Source: an uncultured Alphaproteobacteria bacterium
GTDB taxonomy: Bacteria; Pseudomonadota; Alphaproteobacteria; Caulobacterales; Caulobacteraceae
Direction: 5' to 3'
DNA length: 64,000 nt
NCBI GenBank assembly: GCA_903822175.1
Contig: CAIJOB010000015.1
Location: 62,001-126,000 of the forward strand
Part shown: in pieces, positions 45,249 to 53,944 of the stretch
Numbering within the stretch: position 1 is the stretch's first letter
How the letters are laid out: every line of letters starts with the position of its first letter
Position numbers and translations under genes: made by a program
The notes under the pieces: generated by a model
What the model saw: only the letters and a program-made list of their open reading frames with translations
The model's database searches: none
What the model was told of the DNA's origin: nothing

Positions 45249-46190
45249 ATGACCCGCCGCGTCGCCGTCGTCGTCTTCCCCGAGTTCCAGATCATCGACG
45301 CCATGGGCCCGATCGGAGCCCTGGAGGTCGCCAACCGCGTCTCGCCCGGCGCCTACGAGCTCGACCTGCTGTCGGCGGCCGGGGGCGAGGTGGCGAGTTC
45401 GTCGGGCGTGAAAGTGGTCACCCAGCCGTTCAACGACCAAGGCTACGACACCATCCTGGTCGCAGGCGGCGTCGGCACGCGCCACTACGCTGACCGAACG
45501 CCGGACGTCGCCTGGGTGCGCCGCCGCGCAGGCGATGTGCGCCGGATCGCCAGCGTCTGTTCCGGGGCCTATCTTCTCGCCGAGGCCGGCCTGCTGGACG
45601 GCAAGCGCGCCACGACTCACTGGAGCCGCTCCGACGATTTCGCGCGGCGCTATCCGAAGATCCGCATGGACGCGGACCGCATCTTTGTCCGCGAGGGCGA
45701 GGTCTGGACATCCGCGGGGATCACCGCCGGGATCGATCTGGCCCTGGCGCTGATCGAGGACGACCTGGGACACGACGTGGCGCTGCACACGGCGCAGCAA
45801 CTGGTGGTGCCGCTGCGCCGGCCGGGCGGCCAGTCGCAGTTCTCCGCCCTGCTGGAGATGGGCGGGCCCAGCGGGCGGTTCGCCGAGCTGATGGACTGGA
45901 TGCGCGAGCGGCTGTCGGAGCCGCTGAACGTCGAGCGTCTGGCCGACCGGGCGGCGATGAGCCCGCGCCACTTCGCCCGCGCCTTCACCGCCGAGACCGG
46001 GGTGACACCCGCAAAGGCCGTCGAGCGGCTGCGCCTGGAGTCGGCGCGCGTGCGGGTCGAGGCCGGGCACGAGCCGATCGACCGGGTGGCGCTGACCGCC
46101 GGCTTCCGCGATCCGGAACGGATGCGCCGCGCCTTCCTGCGCGCCTTCGGCCAACCGCCGCAGGCCCTGCGCAGGGCCGCGCGAGCCTAG
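45249..46190 (+). CDS. GlxA-family transcriptional regulator
   Basis: A 313-residue paralogue of the regulator at 42988. The DJ-1-like domain covers residues 1-180 (VAVVVFPEFQIIDAMGPIGALEVA, IASVCSGAYLLAEAGLLDG) and the AraC pair covers about 205-310 (NVERLADRAAMSPRHFARAFTAETG, VALTAGFRDPERMRRAFLRAFGQPPQ). It is the natural candidate to control the divergent PfpI enzyme. The ATG at 45249 is the first one consistent with the domain. Its stop overlaps the convergent SleB stop by four bases. Confidence 0.92.
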   Translation: MTRRVAVVVFPEFQIIDAMGPIGALEVANRVSPGAYELDLLSAAGGEVASSSGVKVVTQPFNDQGYDTILVAGGVGTRHYADRTPDVAWVRRRAGDVRRIASVCSGAYLLAEAGLLDGKRATTHWSRSDDFARRYPKIRMDADRIFVREGEVWTSAGITAGIDLALALIEDDLGHDVALHTAQQLVVPLRRPGGQSQFSALLEMGGPSGRFAELMDWMRERLSEPLNVERLADRAAMSPRHFARAFTAETGVTPAKAVERLRLESARVRVEAGHEPIDRVALTAGFRDPERMRRAFLRAFGQPPQALRRAARA

Positions 46191-47143
46191 GAGGCGGCGG
46201 CTTCCGCGGGCTGGCCGGCGACAGCCGGTTCGGCCTTGGCTGAGTCGATGATCTTCGAGCCCGCCTTGGCCGCCGTGTCGGTCGCCTGACCGGTCGGCGC
46301 CACGGTGATCGCGGACGCCTTTTCCAGCACCGGCGGCGCCGCTCGCGTCGGCAAGCTCACGAACACCGCCCGCTCTGGCGCCGGGTTCATCGGCGCGTGC
46401 GGGTTCAGGCGGTAGAAGACGTGCAGGCCGACCTGGGCGACGCGCAGCATCTGCGGGCCCCAGTCGGGCCGAACGCTGGTGGTGTGGAAGTGGGTCGCCC
46501 CGCCGATATCGCCCAGCACACGCCCGGAGAGGGCGCGTTCGGCCACCTGGCGGGCGCGGTCCCAGGCCTCGGCCTCCAGGCCGTGGCGCATGGAGCCATC
46601 GCAGGCGAAGCTGAACTGGCAGCCGTGGCCATAGGCGGTTTGGGCCGCACCCTGGAAGACAACGCCGCAGACGGTCTTCGGGAAAGAGGGGTTGGCGACG
46701 CGGTTCATCACCACCTGGGCGACGGCGGCCTGGCCGCGCGGGGTCTCGCCGCGGGCTTCGAAATAGACCGCCTGGGTCAGGCAATCGAGCTGACGCGCGC
46801 CTTCCAGGGCCGAGACGCGGTGGCCGGCGGCCTGGCGATCGCCCATGGCCTGCGGCCAGCCCTGAACAGGGTCGCGGGGGTCGTCAGCGGCGAACTGATC
46901 GTGCGCGCGAGCGAGCTTCAGCGCCGCCGGATCGAGGCGATCCATTTCGCGCTGCAACATGGTTTCCGAAAGGCCGCCACCGGCCGCTTCCGCGATCCGA
47001 ACGGCCCGATGATGGTCGGAAATGGCCTGAGCCATACCGCCGGTAAGATAGATGGCGCCCAGGGCCAGGCCGAAGCCAGAGCCCATCAAAGCGGCGCTCA
47101 ACAGCCCACGGCTCGCGCCGTTGGCCTGCGTTCCTAAAGTCAA
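46187..47143 (-). CDS. SleB-type cell wall hydrolase
   Basis: A 318-residue exported or membrane-anchored enzyme. One hydrophobic segment near the N-terminus (LLSAALMGSGFGLALGAIYL) acts as signal or anchor. The SleB domain occupies about residues 115-245: LDCLTQAVYFEARGETPRGQA with the catalytic Glu, VAQVVMNRVANPSFPKTVCGVVFQG, CQFSFACDG, GATHFHTTSVRPDWG. A Pro/Ala/Thr-rich tail follows. The start is TTG at 47143 with AGGA nine bases upstream; no in-frame ATG precedes the hydrophobic segment. It is a paralogue of the enzyme at 25324. Confidence 0.88.
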   Translation of the reverse strand: MTLGTQANGASRGLLSAALMGSGFGLALGAIYLTGGMAQAISDHHRAVRIAEAAGGGLSETMLQREMDRLDPAALKLARAHDQFAADDPRDPVQGWPQAMGDRQAAGHRVSALEGARQLDCLTQAVYFEARGETPRGQAAVAQVVMNRVANPSFPKTVCGVVFQGAAQTAYGHGCQFSFACDGSMRHGLEAEAWDRARQVAERALSGRVLGDIGGATHFHTTSVRPDWGPQMLRVAQVGLHVFYRLNPHAPMNPAPERAVFVSLPTRAAPPVLEKASAITVAPTGQATDTAAKAGSKIIDSAKAEPAVAGQPAEAAAS

Positions 47144-47510
47144 AACAGACGTGTCCTGAACGACGAGGGCGAACTGCCCCCCGACATTGTCGCCGCGATC
47201 GCCCCTGCTCGTGCTGGCAGTGACCGCTGGCTGAGCCTGCCCGGGACTCGGTGGGGGCAGGCGACGGCAAATGGTGAAGGAGGTATGAACAAACTCCGCG
47301 CCTTTGGCAAGTCTATATTGCGCCGCAGCATGAAATCGCCCGCGGCTGACGCCTTAACCTTGAGTTGTTCCCTTCTGATCCGCTGCGGTTCAAAGCCGCA
47401 AAACACGGGCCATCTCAGGCGTTTGCGGCCACGCCTCGAACCTCGCCGGGAACCACCAGCGCCGCCGCCTCGTTTGCTTCGCCGATCAACGCTCGATTGG
47501 AGAGACCCTC
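47144..47510. other. 367-bp divergent intergenic region, no gene assigned
   Basis: The region separates the SleB gene and the lipoprotein gene. It contains TATATT at 47314-47319 directly followed by TTGCGCCGCAGCA, which looks like a promoter/operator motif, and a perfect AGGAGGT (47278-47284) placed immediately against an ATG, too close for translation. No convincing protein or RNA gene was found. Confidence 0.5.
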
Positions 47511-47711
47511 ATGCGCAAGACGCTCAGCCTGCTCCTCGTCGCCGGCGCCCTCGCCGGCCTCGGCGCCTGCAGCAGCACCACCGAAGAGAAGGCCGGGGCC
47601 GGCGCAGTCGCTGGCGCGGTGGTTGGCGGCCCGGTGGGCGCGGCGGTCGGCGGCGCGGCGGGCGCGGTGGCCGGCCACGTGCAGGAAGACGCCTCAAAGC
47701 CACACAGCTAG
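47511..47711 (+). CDS. Small glycine-zipper lipoprotein
   Basis: A 66-residue product with a lipoprotein signal (MRKTLSLLLVAGALAGLGAC, lipobox LGAC with Cys20), a short Ser/Thr/Glu linker and a glycine-zipper segment (AGAGAVAGAVVGGPVGAAVGG in part) similar to the SlyB/Rick-17kDa type domain, then a hydrophilic tail. It is probably anchored in the outer membrane. The ATG has GGAG nine bases upstream. The family is broadly related to envelope integrity; no specific role can be given. Confidence 0.85.
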   Translation: MRKTLSLLLVAGALAGLGACSSTTEEKAGAGAVAGAVVGGPVGAAVGGAAGAVAGHVQEDASKPHS

Positions 47712-47790
47712 GCCTTCGCGCCGGGCGCTACTGGCGTCCGAAGCTTGACCGCCTACGTATGCTCTCCTGAGAAACGGAGAGCGTAGGTAA

Positions 47791-47868
47791 GTGCGCCATA
47801 TCCTGATCGCACTCGCGGCCCTGGCGGCCAGCGTCATGGCGCTGGCGACGGCCGCGCACGGCTTCTAG
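47791..47868 (+). CDS. Candidate 25-residue hydrophobic peptide
   Basis: GTG to TAG, 25 residues (MRHILIALAALAASVMALATA then AHGF), looking like a short signal or membrane peptide. A hairpin at 47753-47789 (CCTAC/GTAGG and GCTCTCC/GGAGAGC, with a four-base bulge) ends just before the start and buries the GGAG. The stop overlaps the convergent HAAS gene stop by three bases. It may be a real small protein or a chance frame. Confidence 0.35.
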   Translation: MRHILIALAALAASVMALATAAHGF

Positions 47869-48836
47869 GCGGCCCGGTAGCCGCTCAGTTCCGCCAGGCG
47901 CAGCTGGCGCAGCCGCCAGAGTTCCTGGCCGATGCGGAACAGCATGGCGGCGATCGTCACCCCGATGCCGATCCGCATGCCCAGATCGAAGTTCGGCTGC
48001 ATCGACGCCACCACCTGCGCGCTCAGCGAGGGGGCGCGAACGATCAGCCAATGGCCCGCCTGAATGATCTGGCTGAGGACAACGGCGCCCCAGGCATAGC
48101 GGGCGATCGAGACGGCCACATTGATCCGGACCTGGCCCGGCTGAACCATGGCCGCAAGGTCGGCGACGATCTCCAGCAGGGCGTATCCGACGATCGGCCA
48201 TTTCCAGGCCATCCAGACCGGCGCCAAGTCGACGGTCAGGAAGTCGGGCATCGGGAACATGTCGCGGAAGCGGATGAGGCCAAGCCACCACAGGAGGAAG
48301 ATCACATCCATGGTCATCTCGGCGGCCAGCTCGAAGCGCGAACGGGTCTTTCCAGTGGCGGGCGCCAGGCGGCTGGGCCGCCAGCGCCGCAGGAAGGCGG
48401 TCTTGCCGAACCGCTCGAAGCCCATGAAGGCGAGCGTGATCATCCCGAACAGATAGACGACGACGTACCAGATCGACGGCACCGCGCGATCGAACTGGGC
48501 CGGGGTCTCCTGGGCGAGGCTGGCGATGGCGATCAGCACCAGATAGATGCCGGCGACGATCGACAGCATCACCTTCACCGCCGCCCACCAGTAGGGATAG
48601 ACCTCCGGCCCGATCAGGTACTGCACCTTGCTGTAGCGGGCGGCGACCTCCAGGGGATGGCCGAAGTCGATCAGCAGGGCTTCCATCTCCGCGCGATCCA
48701 GCGGGCGGCCGCGCTCGGCCTCGCGCTCCTCGACCCGCGACAGCAAGAGATCGCGCAGCTCGGCCTTGATATCCGGCGCCTGCTTCGACGACAGGTTGCG
48801 GCCAACGGCAGCCAGATAGCGTTCGATGAGATCCAT
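47865..48836 (-). CDS. HAAS-domain membrane protein
   Basis: A 323-residue protein. The N-terminal 75 residues match the HAAS signalling domain often paired with PadR regulators (MDLIERYLAAVGRNLSSKQAPDIKAELRDLLLSRVEE in two parts), followed by about six membrane helices from residue 85 (AAVKVMLSIVAGIYLVLIAIAS, WYVVVYLFGMITLAFMG, and others to the C-terminus). The start codon overlaps the PadR stop as TGATG, so translation is coupled. The pair is thought to link a membrane state to transcription; the signal is unknown. Confidence 0.88.
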   Translation of the reverse strand: MDLIERYLAAVGRNLSSKQAPDIKAELRDLLLSRVEEREAERGRPLDRAEMEALLIDFGHPLEVAARYSKVQYLIGPEVYPYWWAAVKVMLSIVAGIYLVLIAIASLAQETPAQFDRAVPSIWYVVVYLFGMITLAFMGFERFGKTAFLRRWRPSRLAPATGKTRSRFELAAEMTMDVIFLLWWLGLIRFRDMFPMPDFLTVDLAPVWMAWKWPIVGYALLEIVADLAAMVQPGQVRINVAVSIARYAWGAVVLSQIIQAGHWLIVRAPSLSAQVVASMQPNFDLGMRIGIGVTIAAMLFRIGQELWRLRQLRLAELSGYRAA

Positions 48837-49189
48837 CACGATCCCCCCTTGAGAATGTCGGAGATCGAGGCGTTGAGCTGCGCCCACTCCTCGATCAGTC
48901 GGGCCAGCACGGCCCCGCCCTCGGCGGAGAGGCGGTAGAAGCGCTTGTTGCGCTTCTCCTCCTCGCGCCATTCGCTGGTCAGCAGGCCCTGGGTCTCCAG
49001 GCGGCGCAGCATCGGATAAAGCGCGCCTTCGTCGATCTCGACCCCGGCCTCGGCAAGCGCCTTGCGAAGCGTGTAGCCGTAGTGCTCGCGGCGCAGTTGC
49101 CCCAGCACCGCCAGGATCAGCGATCCGCGGCGCAGCTCCAGCCTCAAGGCTTCGAATAGCTCGGTTTCGGTCGGCATGCTGTGCGTCAT
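48836..49189 (-). CDS. PadR-family transcriptional regulator
   Basis: A 117-residue regulator with the PadR winged helix: RRGSLILAVLGQLRREHYGYTLRKALAEAG, DEGALYPMLRRLETQGLLTSEWRE and a C-terminal dimerisation helix (GGAVLARLIEEWAQLNASI). Starts at 49189 and 49177 are both possible; neither has a Shine-Dalgarno sequence, so the message may be leaderless. Upstream DNA holds the palindrome TGTGTGACACA between two ATACTGT repeats, a likely autoregulatory site. It is coupled to the HAAS membrane protein gene downstream and divergent from the epoxide hydrolase-like gene. Confidence 0.92.
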   Translation of the reverse strand: MTHSMPTETELFEALRLELRRGSLILAVLGQLRREHYGYTLRKALAEAGVEIDEGALYPMLRRLETQGLLTSEWREEEKRNKRFYRLSAEGGAVLARLIEEWAQLNASISDILKGGS

Positions 49190-49210
49190 ATACTGTGTGA
49201 CACATACTGT
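49190..49210. promoter_or_regulatory. Probable PadR operator
   Basis: Direct repeats ATACTGT at 49190-49196 and 49204-49210 flank and overlap the palindrome TGTGTGACACA (49194-49204). The site abuts the padR-type start codon, suggesting autoregulation, and could also influence the divergent hydrolase gene 90 bp away. Confidence 0.5.
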
Positions 49211-49298
49211 CTAGCGCATAGCATGAGATCGCTGAAACCGAGGCTTTGGTTTACGCCGTAAGCGGTGTTACGGTCGCCGAAACGGGAGGGTTCTTCAC

Positions 49299-50237
49299 AT
49301 GCGTAGACTGCTCATTGCCGGCGCTCTGGTGGCCGCGGCGGCCCTGGCGCCGCTCTCGGCGCAAGCGGCTCCGGCCAAGAAGCCCGCCCATGCCGCGGCG
49401 CTGAAGCTCGAGGACCACTACGCGACCAATAACGGGGTCAAGATCCACTACGTCGCCGAGGGCCATGGCCCTCTGGTGGTGATGGTCCACGGTTTCCCGG
49501 ACTACTGGGCGACCTGGAAGCCCCTGATGGCGACGCTGGCAGCGGACGGCTACCGCGCCGTGGCCCTGGACAATCGCGGCTACAACCTCTCCGACAAGCC
49601 GCAGGGCGAGGCCGCCTACGCCATGCCGAACCTGGTGGGTGACGTCGCCGCGGTGGTCGGCGCCGAGGGTCAGAAGAACACCATCCTGATCGGCCACGAT
49701 TGGGGGGCCTCGATCGCCTGGAACACCACCTTCGCCAGGCCGGACCTGGTCAACAAGCTGATCATCATGGCCGTGCCGCACCCGGCCGGCCTGGCCCGCG
49801 AGATGGCCACCAACAAGGCCCAGCAGGCCGGCTCCAACTATGCCCGCAACTTCCAGAAGGAAGGCTCGGAGAAGAGCATGACCGCCGAGGGCCTGGCGCG
49901 CTGGGTGCAGGACCCCAAGGAAAAGGCCGGCTACATTGAGGCGTTCAAGCGCTCCGACTTCGGGGCGATGATGAACTACTACCGCGCCAACTATCCCAAG
50001 GGCGTCGGCGATACCGCAGCCCCGCCGCCCGCCACCCCGCCGGTGACCGTGCCGGTGCTGGTGATCCACGGCATGAAGGACACCGCGCTCAACGCCGCCG
50101 GCCACAACGGCACCTGGGACCACGTCACCGCCGACACCACCATCCTGATGATCCCCACCGCCGGCCACTTCGTCCAGCACGACGCTGAGGCCCTGGTGAA
50201 CCGGACCGTCAAGGACTGGCTGGACGCGCGAAAATAG
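49299..50237 (+). CDS. Exported alpha/beta hydrolase, epoxide hydrolase-like
   Basis: The 312-residue product has a Sec signal (MRRLLIAGALVAAAALAPLSAQA) and an alpha/beta hydrolase domain with the oxyanion motif HGFPD, the nucleophile Asp in LIGHDWGASIAW, a cap region with candidate Tyr residues (NYYRANYP) and a charge-relay His in TAGHFVQHD. The HGxP and GHDWG motifs point to epoxide hydrolase or haloalkane dehalogenase activity in the periplasm. GGGAGGG is ten bases upstream of the ATG. The beta-lactamase-fold gene starts two bases after the stop, so the two are cotranscribed. Confidence 0.9.
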   Translation: MRRLLIAGALVAAAALAPLSAQAAPAKKPAHAAALKLEDHYATNNGVKIHYVAEGHGPLVVMVHGFPDYWATWKPLMATLAADGYRAVALDNRGYNLSDKPQGEAAYAMPNLVGDVAAVVGAEGQKNTILIGHDWGASIAWNTTFARPDLVNKLIIMAVPHPAGLAREMATNKAQQAGSNYARNFQKEGSEKSMTAEGLARWVQDPKEKAGYIEAFKRSDFGAMMNYYRANYPKGVGDTAAPPPATPPVTVPVLVIHGMKDTALNAAGHNGTWDHVTADTTILMIPTAGHFVQHDAEALVNRTVKDWLDARK

Positions 50238-50239
50238 CC

Positions 50240-51412
50240 ATGGACCTTGATCGGCGCGCCTCCCTGGCCGGGCTCCTGAGCCTGGCCGCCACACCCGTCC
50301 TCGCCAAGCCGGCGAAGCTCGCCAGGGGGCCGTCACCCTGGGCCGACGTGGACGCCAAGGCCCGCGCCATGATCGCCGGCAAGCTGACGCCCGGCCTGCA
50401 GGTCTGCGTGCGCAAGAAGGGCGCGGTGGTGTTTTCCAAGGGCTACGGCTTTGCCAACCTGGAGACCGCCACGCCGATGACGCCCGCCAGCGTCTGCCGC
50501 ATCGGGTCGATCACCAAGCAGTTCACCGCCAGCACGATCCTGCTGCTGGCCCAGGACGGCAAGCTCAGCCTGGACGACAGCCTGGGCGTCTACCTGCCCG
50601 ACTTCCCCAACGCCTCGAAGCTGCGGCTGCGCCGGATGCTCAGCCACACCTCGGGCCTGGGCAACTACACCCAGGTCAATCCGCTGCAGTTCCTGCAGAT
50701 GACCCGCACCGACCGCTCCGCCGCGGAGCTGGTCAAGGCGATGGCTGAGGCGAGCCCCACGCTGGCCTACGAGCCCGGGACCGACTGGCGCTACTCCAAC
50801 ACCGCCTTCGTCCTGCTGGGCGCGGTCATCGAGGCGGTCACCAGCCAGAGCTATGCGGAGGTCTTCCAGCAACGGCTGATCGCGCCCAACGCCCTTGGCC
50901 ACACCACCGTCGACAACGCTGCCCACGTCGTGCCGAACCGCGCCTCGGGCTATTCCAACGCGCGGGTGGGGCCGAGCGGCTTCGACAACGCCTCCTTCAT
51001 CGGCATGAGCTGGCCCGGCGCCGCGGGCAATCTGCGCTCGACCTGCGAGGACCTCTGCGCCTGGCACGGCGCCCTGCTCGGCGGCAAGGTGCTGCAGCCT
51101 GAGAGCCTGAAAGCGATGCTGACGCCGGTGCGGCTCAACGACGGCAAGCTGCCGACCCAGAAGACCCCCAAGGGCGAGGCGCCGGTCTACTACGGCTTCG
51201 GGATCGGCCTCGAACCGCGCGACGGCAAGCCCTGCGTCTCGCACAACGGCGGCATCCAGGGCTTCGTCTCGCACCTGGAGACCCTGACCGACGAGCAGAT
51301 CACCATCGCCACGGTGATCAATACCGACGGCGGCCCGTTCGCCCCCAAGGCGCTGGCCGACGCGCCCGGCGAACTGGAAGCGGCGATCCGCAAGGCCGCC
51401 CGCGCCCTCTGA
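50240..51412 (+). CDS. Exported serine hydrolase of the class C beta-lactamase fold
   Basis: A 390-residue protein with a short signal (MDLDRRASLAGLLSLAATPVLA, Tat-like) and the penicillin-binding/transpeptidase fold: SxxK as SITK with the nucleophile Ser near residue 92, the Tyr motif YSN (WRYSNTAFVLLGAVIEAV) and the third box as HNGG near the C-terminus. HNG instead of KTG is usual in esterases and D-amino peptidases of this fold, so true beta-lactamase activity is doubtful. It is coupled to the preceding epoxide hydrolase-like gene; a common substrate is possible. Confidence 0.88.
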   Translation: MDLDRRASLAGLLSLAATPVLAKPAKLARGPSPWADVDAKARAMIAGKLTPGLQVCVRKKGAVVFSKGYGFANLETATPMTPASVCRIGSITKQFTASTILLLAQDGKLSLDDSLGVYLPDFPNASKLRLRRMLSHTSGLGNYTQVNPLQFLQMTRTDRSAAELVKAMAEASPTLAYEPGTDWRYSNTAFVLLGAVIEAVTSQSYAEVFQQRLIAPNALGHTTVDNAAHVVPNRASGYSNARVGPSGFDNASFIGMSWPGAAGNLRSTCEDLCAWHGALLGGKVLQPESLKAMLTPVRLNDGKLPTQKTPKGEAPVYYGFGIGLEPRDGKPCVSHNGGIQGFVSHLETLTDEQITIATVINTDGGPFAPKALADAPGELEAAIRKAARAL

Positions 51413-51496
51413 CTGCTGCCAACCTGATGTCAGCAACCGCACGTCACGGCGTCGCGGAGGGTGGCGCCGCGCGGGGAGAAAACCTACCTTCTGGCC

Positions 51497-53749
51497 ATGG
51501 CCGAAGCCCCCACAGTTCCCGGTGTCGCCGACATGTCGGGCTCGTTCGACTACGACGAGCAAACCATGCCGATGCTGTGGAAGCCGCACCGCCCGTCGCG
51601 GCCGGCCAAGTCGGAAGGCGGCAAGGTCTTCAAGCTGGTCAGCGACTATGAGCCGGCCGGCGACCAGCTGAGCGCGATCCCTGAGCTCGTGGCCGGGGTC
51701 AATGCGCGGGAGCACGACCAGGTGCTGCTGGGCGTCACCGGCTCCGGCAAGACCTTCACCATGGCCAAGATCATCGAGCAGACCCAGCGTCCGGCTCTGA
51801 TCCTCGCGCCCAACAAGACGCTGGCGGCCCAGCTCTACAGCGAATTCAAGAGCTTCTTCCCGGAGAACGCCGTCGAGTTCTTCGTCTCCTACTACGACTA
51901 CTACCAGCCCGAGGCCTATGTGCCGCGGACCGACACCTTCATCGAGAAGGACTCCTCGCGGAACGAACAGATCGACCGCATGCGCCACTCGGCGACCCGC
52001 GCCATCCTGGAGCGCGACGACGTGATCGTGGTGGCGTCGGTCAGCTGCATCTACGGCATCGGCTCGGTCGAGACCTACACGGCCATGACCTTCACCCTGG
52101 AGGCCGGCCAGAAGCTCGACGAGAAGCAGTTGATGAGCGACCTGGTGGCGCAGCAGTACAAGCGCAACGATCAGGCCTTCGAGCGCGGCACCTTCCGCCG
52201 GCGCGGCGACACCATCGAGATCTTCCCGGCCCACTACGACGACCGCGCCTGGCGGATCAGCCTGTTCGGCGACGAGATCGAGACCATCACCGAGTTCGAC
52301 CCGCTGACCGGCAAGAAGACCGCCGATCTGCAAGGCATCAAGATCTACGCCAACAGCCACTACGTGACGCCCCGGCCGACGCTCAACCAGGCGCTGGGCG
52401 CGATCAAGTCGGAGCTCAAGGAGCGCCTCGACTGGATGATCGCCGAGGGCAAGCTGCTGGAAGCCCAGCGGCTGGAGCAGCGCACCACCTTCGACATGGA
52501 GATGATCCAGGCCACCGGGTCCTGCGCCGGCATCGAGAACTACAGCCGCTATCTGACCGGTCGCCGGCCCGGCGAGCCGCCGCCGACCTTCTTCGAATAC
52601 ATCCCCGACAACGCCCTGCTGTTCGTCGACGAGAGCCACCAGACCGTGCCGCAGATCGGCGGCATGTACCGGGGCGACTACCGCCGCAAATTCACGCTGG
52701 CGGAGTACGGCTTCCGCCTGCCGTCGGCGATCGACAACCGCCCGCTCAAGTTCGAGGAGTGGGACGCCATGCGGCCGGACACCGTCCACGTCTCGGCGAC
52801 GCCCGGCCCCTGGGAGATGGACCGCACCGGCGGCGTCTTTACCGAGCAGGTGATCCGGCCCACCGGCCTCATCGACCCGCCGGTGGAGATCAAGCCGGTC
52901 TCAAAGGACGGCTTCAGCCAGGTCGACGACGTCATCGACCAGGTCCGCCAGGTCGCCGCCCAGGGCTACCGCAGCCTGATCACCGTGCTGACCAAGAAGA
53001 TGGCCGAGGACCTGACCGAGTACATGCACGAGCAGGGTCTGCGCGTGCGCTACATGCACTCCGACGTCGACACCCTGGAGCGGATCGAGATCATCCGCGA
53101 CCTGCGCCTGGGCGCCTTCGACGCACTGGTCGGCATCAACCTGCTGCGCGAGGGCCTCGACATCCCCGAGTGCGGCCTGGTGGCCATCCTCGACGCCGAC
53201 AAGGAAGGCTTCCTGCGGTCGGAGACGTCACTGATCCAGACCATCGGCCGCGCGGCGCGCAACGTCGATGGCCGGGTGATCCTCTACGCCGACAGCATCA
53301 CCGGCTCGATGGAACGCGCCATGGCCGAGACCCAGCGGCGCCGCGAGAAGCAGGAAGAATATAACCTCGAACACGGCATCACGCCGGCCAGCATCAAGAG
53401 CAGCATCAAGGACATCCTCGCCTCGCCTTACGAAAAGGACCGCGTCACCGTGCCTGTGGGCGTGGCGGAAGACGGCTCCAAGCCGTTCCTGGGCGACAAC
53501 TTCAAGGCCACCCTGCGCGACCTGGAAGGCCGCATGCGCGCCGCCGCGTCGAACCTGGAGTTCGAGGAAGCCGCCCGCCTGCGCGACGAGATCAAGCGGC
53601 TGAAGATGCTCGACCTGGAGTTCGCCAACGACATCCTGACCGCGCCCGGCGAAGAGGTGGACAAGGGCGCGGTCAAGCGTGTGAAGGCCGAGGCCAAGGC
53701 GGAAGCCGACGAGCGGTTCCGCAAGGCGCGGCTCGGGAAGCGGCGCTAG
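51497..53749 (+). CDS. uvrB: Excinuclease ABC subunit B
   Basis: The 750-residue helicase-like subunit loads onto DNA damage and hands it to UvrC. Present are Walker [11 protein letters not shown], the beta-hairpin region [22 protein letters not shown] of motif II as [16 protein letters not shown], motif [11 protein letters not shown], and a C-terminal UvrC-interacting UVR domain ([28 protein letters not shown] shown by its core [12 protein letters not shown]). The ATG at 51497 gives MAEAPTVPG; a frame extension of 12 residues upstream is not supported. N- and C-terminal extensions explain the length. No alphaproteobacterial LexA box was seen in the 84 bp upstream. Confidence 0.97.
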   Translation: MAEAPTVPGVADMSGSFDYDEQTMPMLWKPHRPSRPAKSEGGKVFKLVSDYEPAGDQLSAIPELVAGVNAREHDQVLLGVTGSGKTFTMAKIIEQTQRPALILAPNKTLAAQLYSEFKSFFPENAVEFFVSYYDYYQPEAYVPRTDTFIEKDSSRNEQIDRMRHSATRAILERDDVIVVASVSCIYGIGSVETYTAMTFTLEAGQKLDEKQLMSDLVAQQYKRNDQAFERGTFRRRGDTIEIFPAHYDDRAWRISLFGDEIETITEFDPLTGKKTADLQGIKIYANSHYVTPRPTLNQALGAIKSELKERLDWMIAEGKLLEAQRLEQRTTFDMEMIQATGSCAGIENYSRYLTGRRPGEPPPTFFEYIPDNALLFVDESHQTVPQIGGMYRGDYRRKFTLAEYGFRLPSAIDNRPLKFEEWDAMRPDTVHVSATPGPWEMDRTGGVFTEQVIRPTGLIDPPVEIKPVSKDGFSQVDDVIDQVRQVAAQGYRSLITVLTKKMAEDLTEYMHEQGLRVRYMHSDVDTLERIEIIRDLRLGAFDALVGINLLREGLDIPECGLVAILDADKEGFLRSETSLIQTIGRAARNVDGRVILYADSITGSMERAMAETQRRREKQEEYNLEHGITPASIKSSIKDILASPYEKDRVTVPVGVAEDGSKPFLGDNFKATLRDLEGRMRAAASNLEFEEAARLRDEIKRLKMLDLEFANDILTAPGEEVDKGAVKRVKAEAKAEADERFRKARLGKRR

Positions 53750-53751
53750 CC

Positions 53752-53856
53752 TTGTCCAAGCGCCGCTCTCCCCTGGCCGCGATCCTGGCGATCCTCACGG
53801 TGGTGATCATCGCCGCCGCGTTCAGCGCCCTGCGAGCCCACGGCGGGACGCTTTAG
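53752..53856 (+). CDS. Candidate 34-residue membrane peptide
   Basis: TTG start two bases after the uvrB stop, with GGAAG about 12 bases upstream. The peptide is MSKRRSPLAAILAILTVV followed by IIAAAFSALRAHGGTL: a basic N-terminus and one transmembrane helix. It would be translationally coupled to uvrB. No family is recognised and the length makes this tentative. Confidence 0.35.
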   Translation: MSKRRSPLAAILAILTVVIIAAAFSALRAHGGTL

Positions 53857-53944
53857 CGGGCGAGGCGTCGGCGAACGCCGGTTTCCCTACGCCAAAATCT
53901 GAGTCATCCTTGCCGCCGCTGTTTGCAACCGGGGGGACCGCAAG

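Noticed and set aside
47285..47770. Frame starting at an ATG directly behind a perfect AGGAGGT.
   Set aside because: The spacing between AGGAGGT and ATG is too short for initiation, and the frame runs out of phase through the lipoprotein gene with Arg/Pro-rich low-complexity sequence.
51413..51496. Possible LexA/SOS box ahead of uvrB.
   Set aside because: No GTTC-N7-GTTC or GAAC-N7-GAAC pair is present in this 84-bp gap.
50333..52789. An 818-codon minus-strand frame across the beta-lactamase-fold gene and uvrB.
   Set aside because: It is antisense to two well-supported genes and consists of His/Arg/Gly/Val-rich sequence with no recognisable domain.
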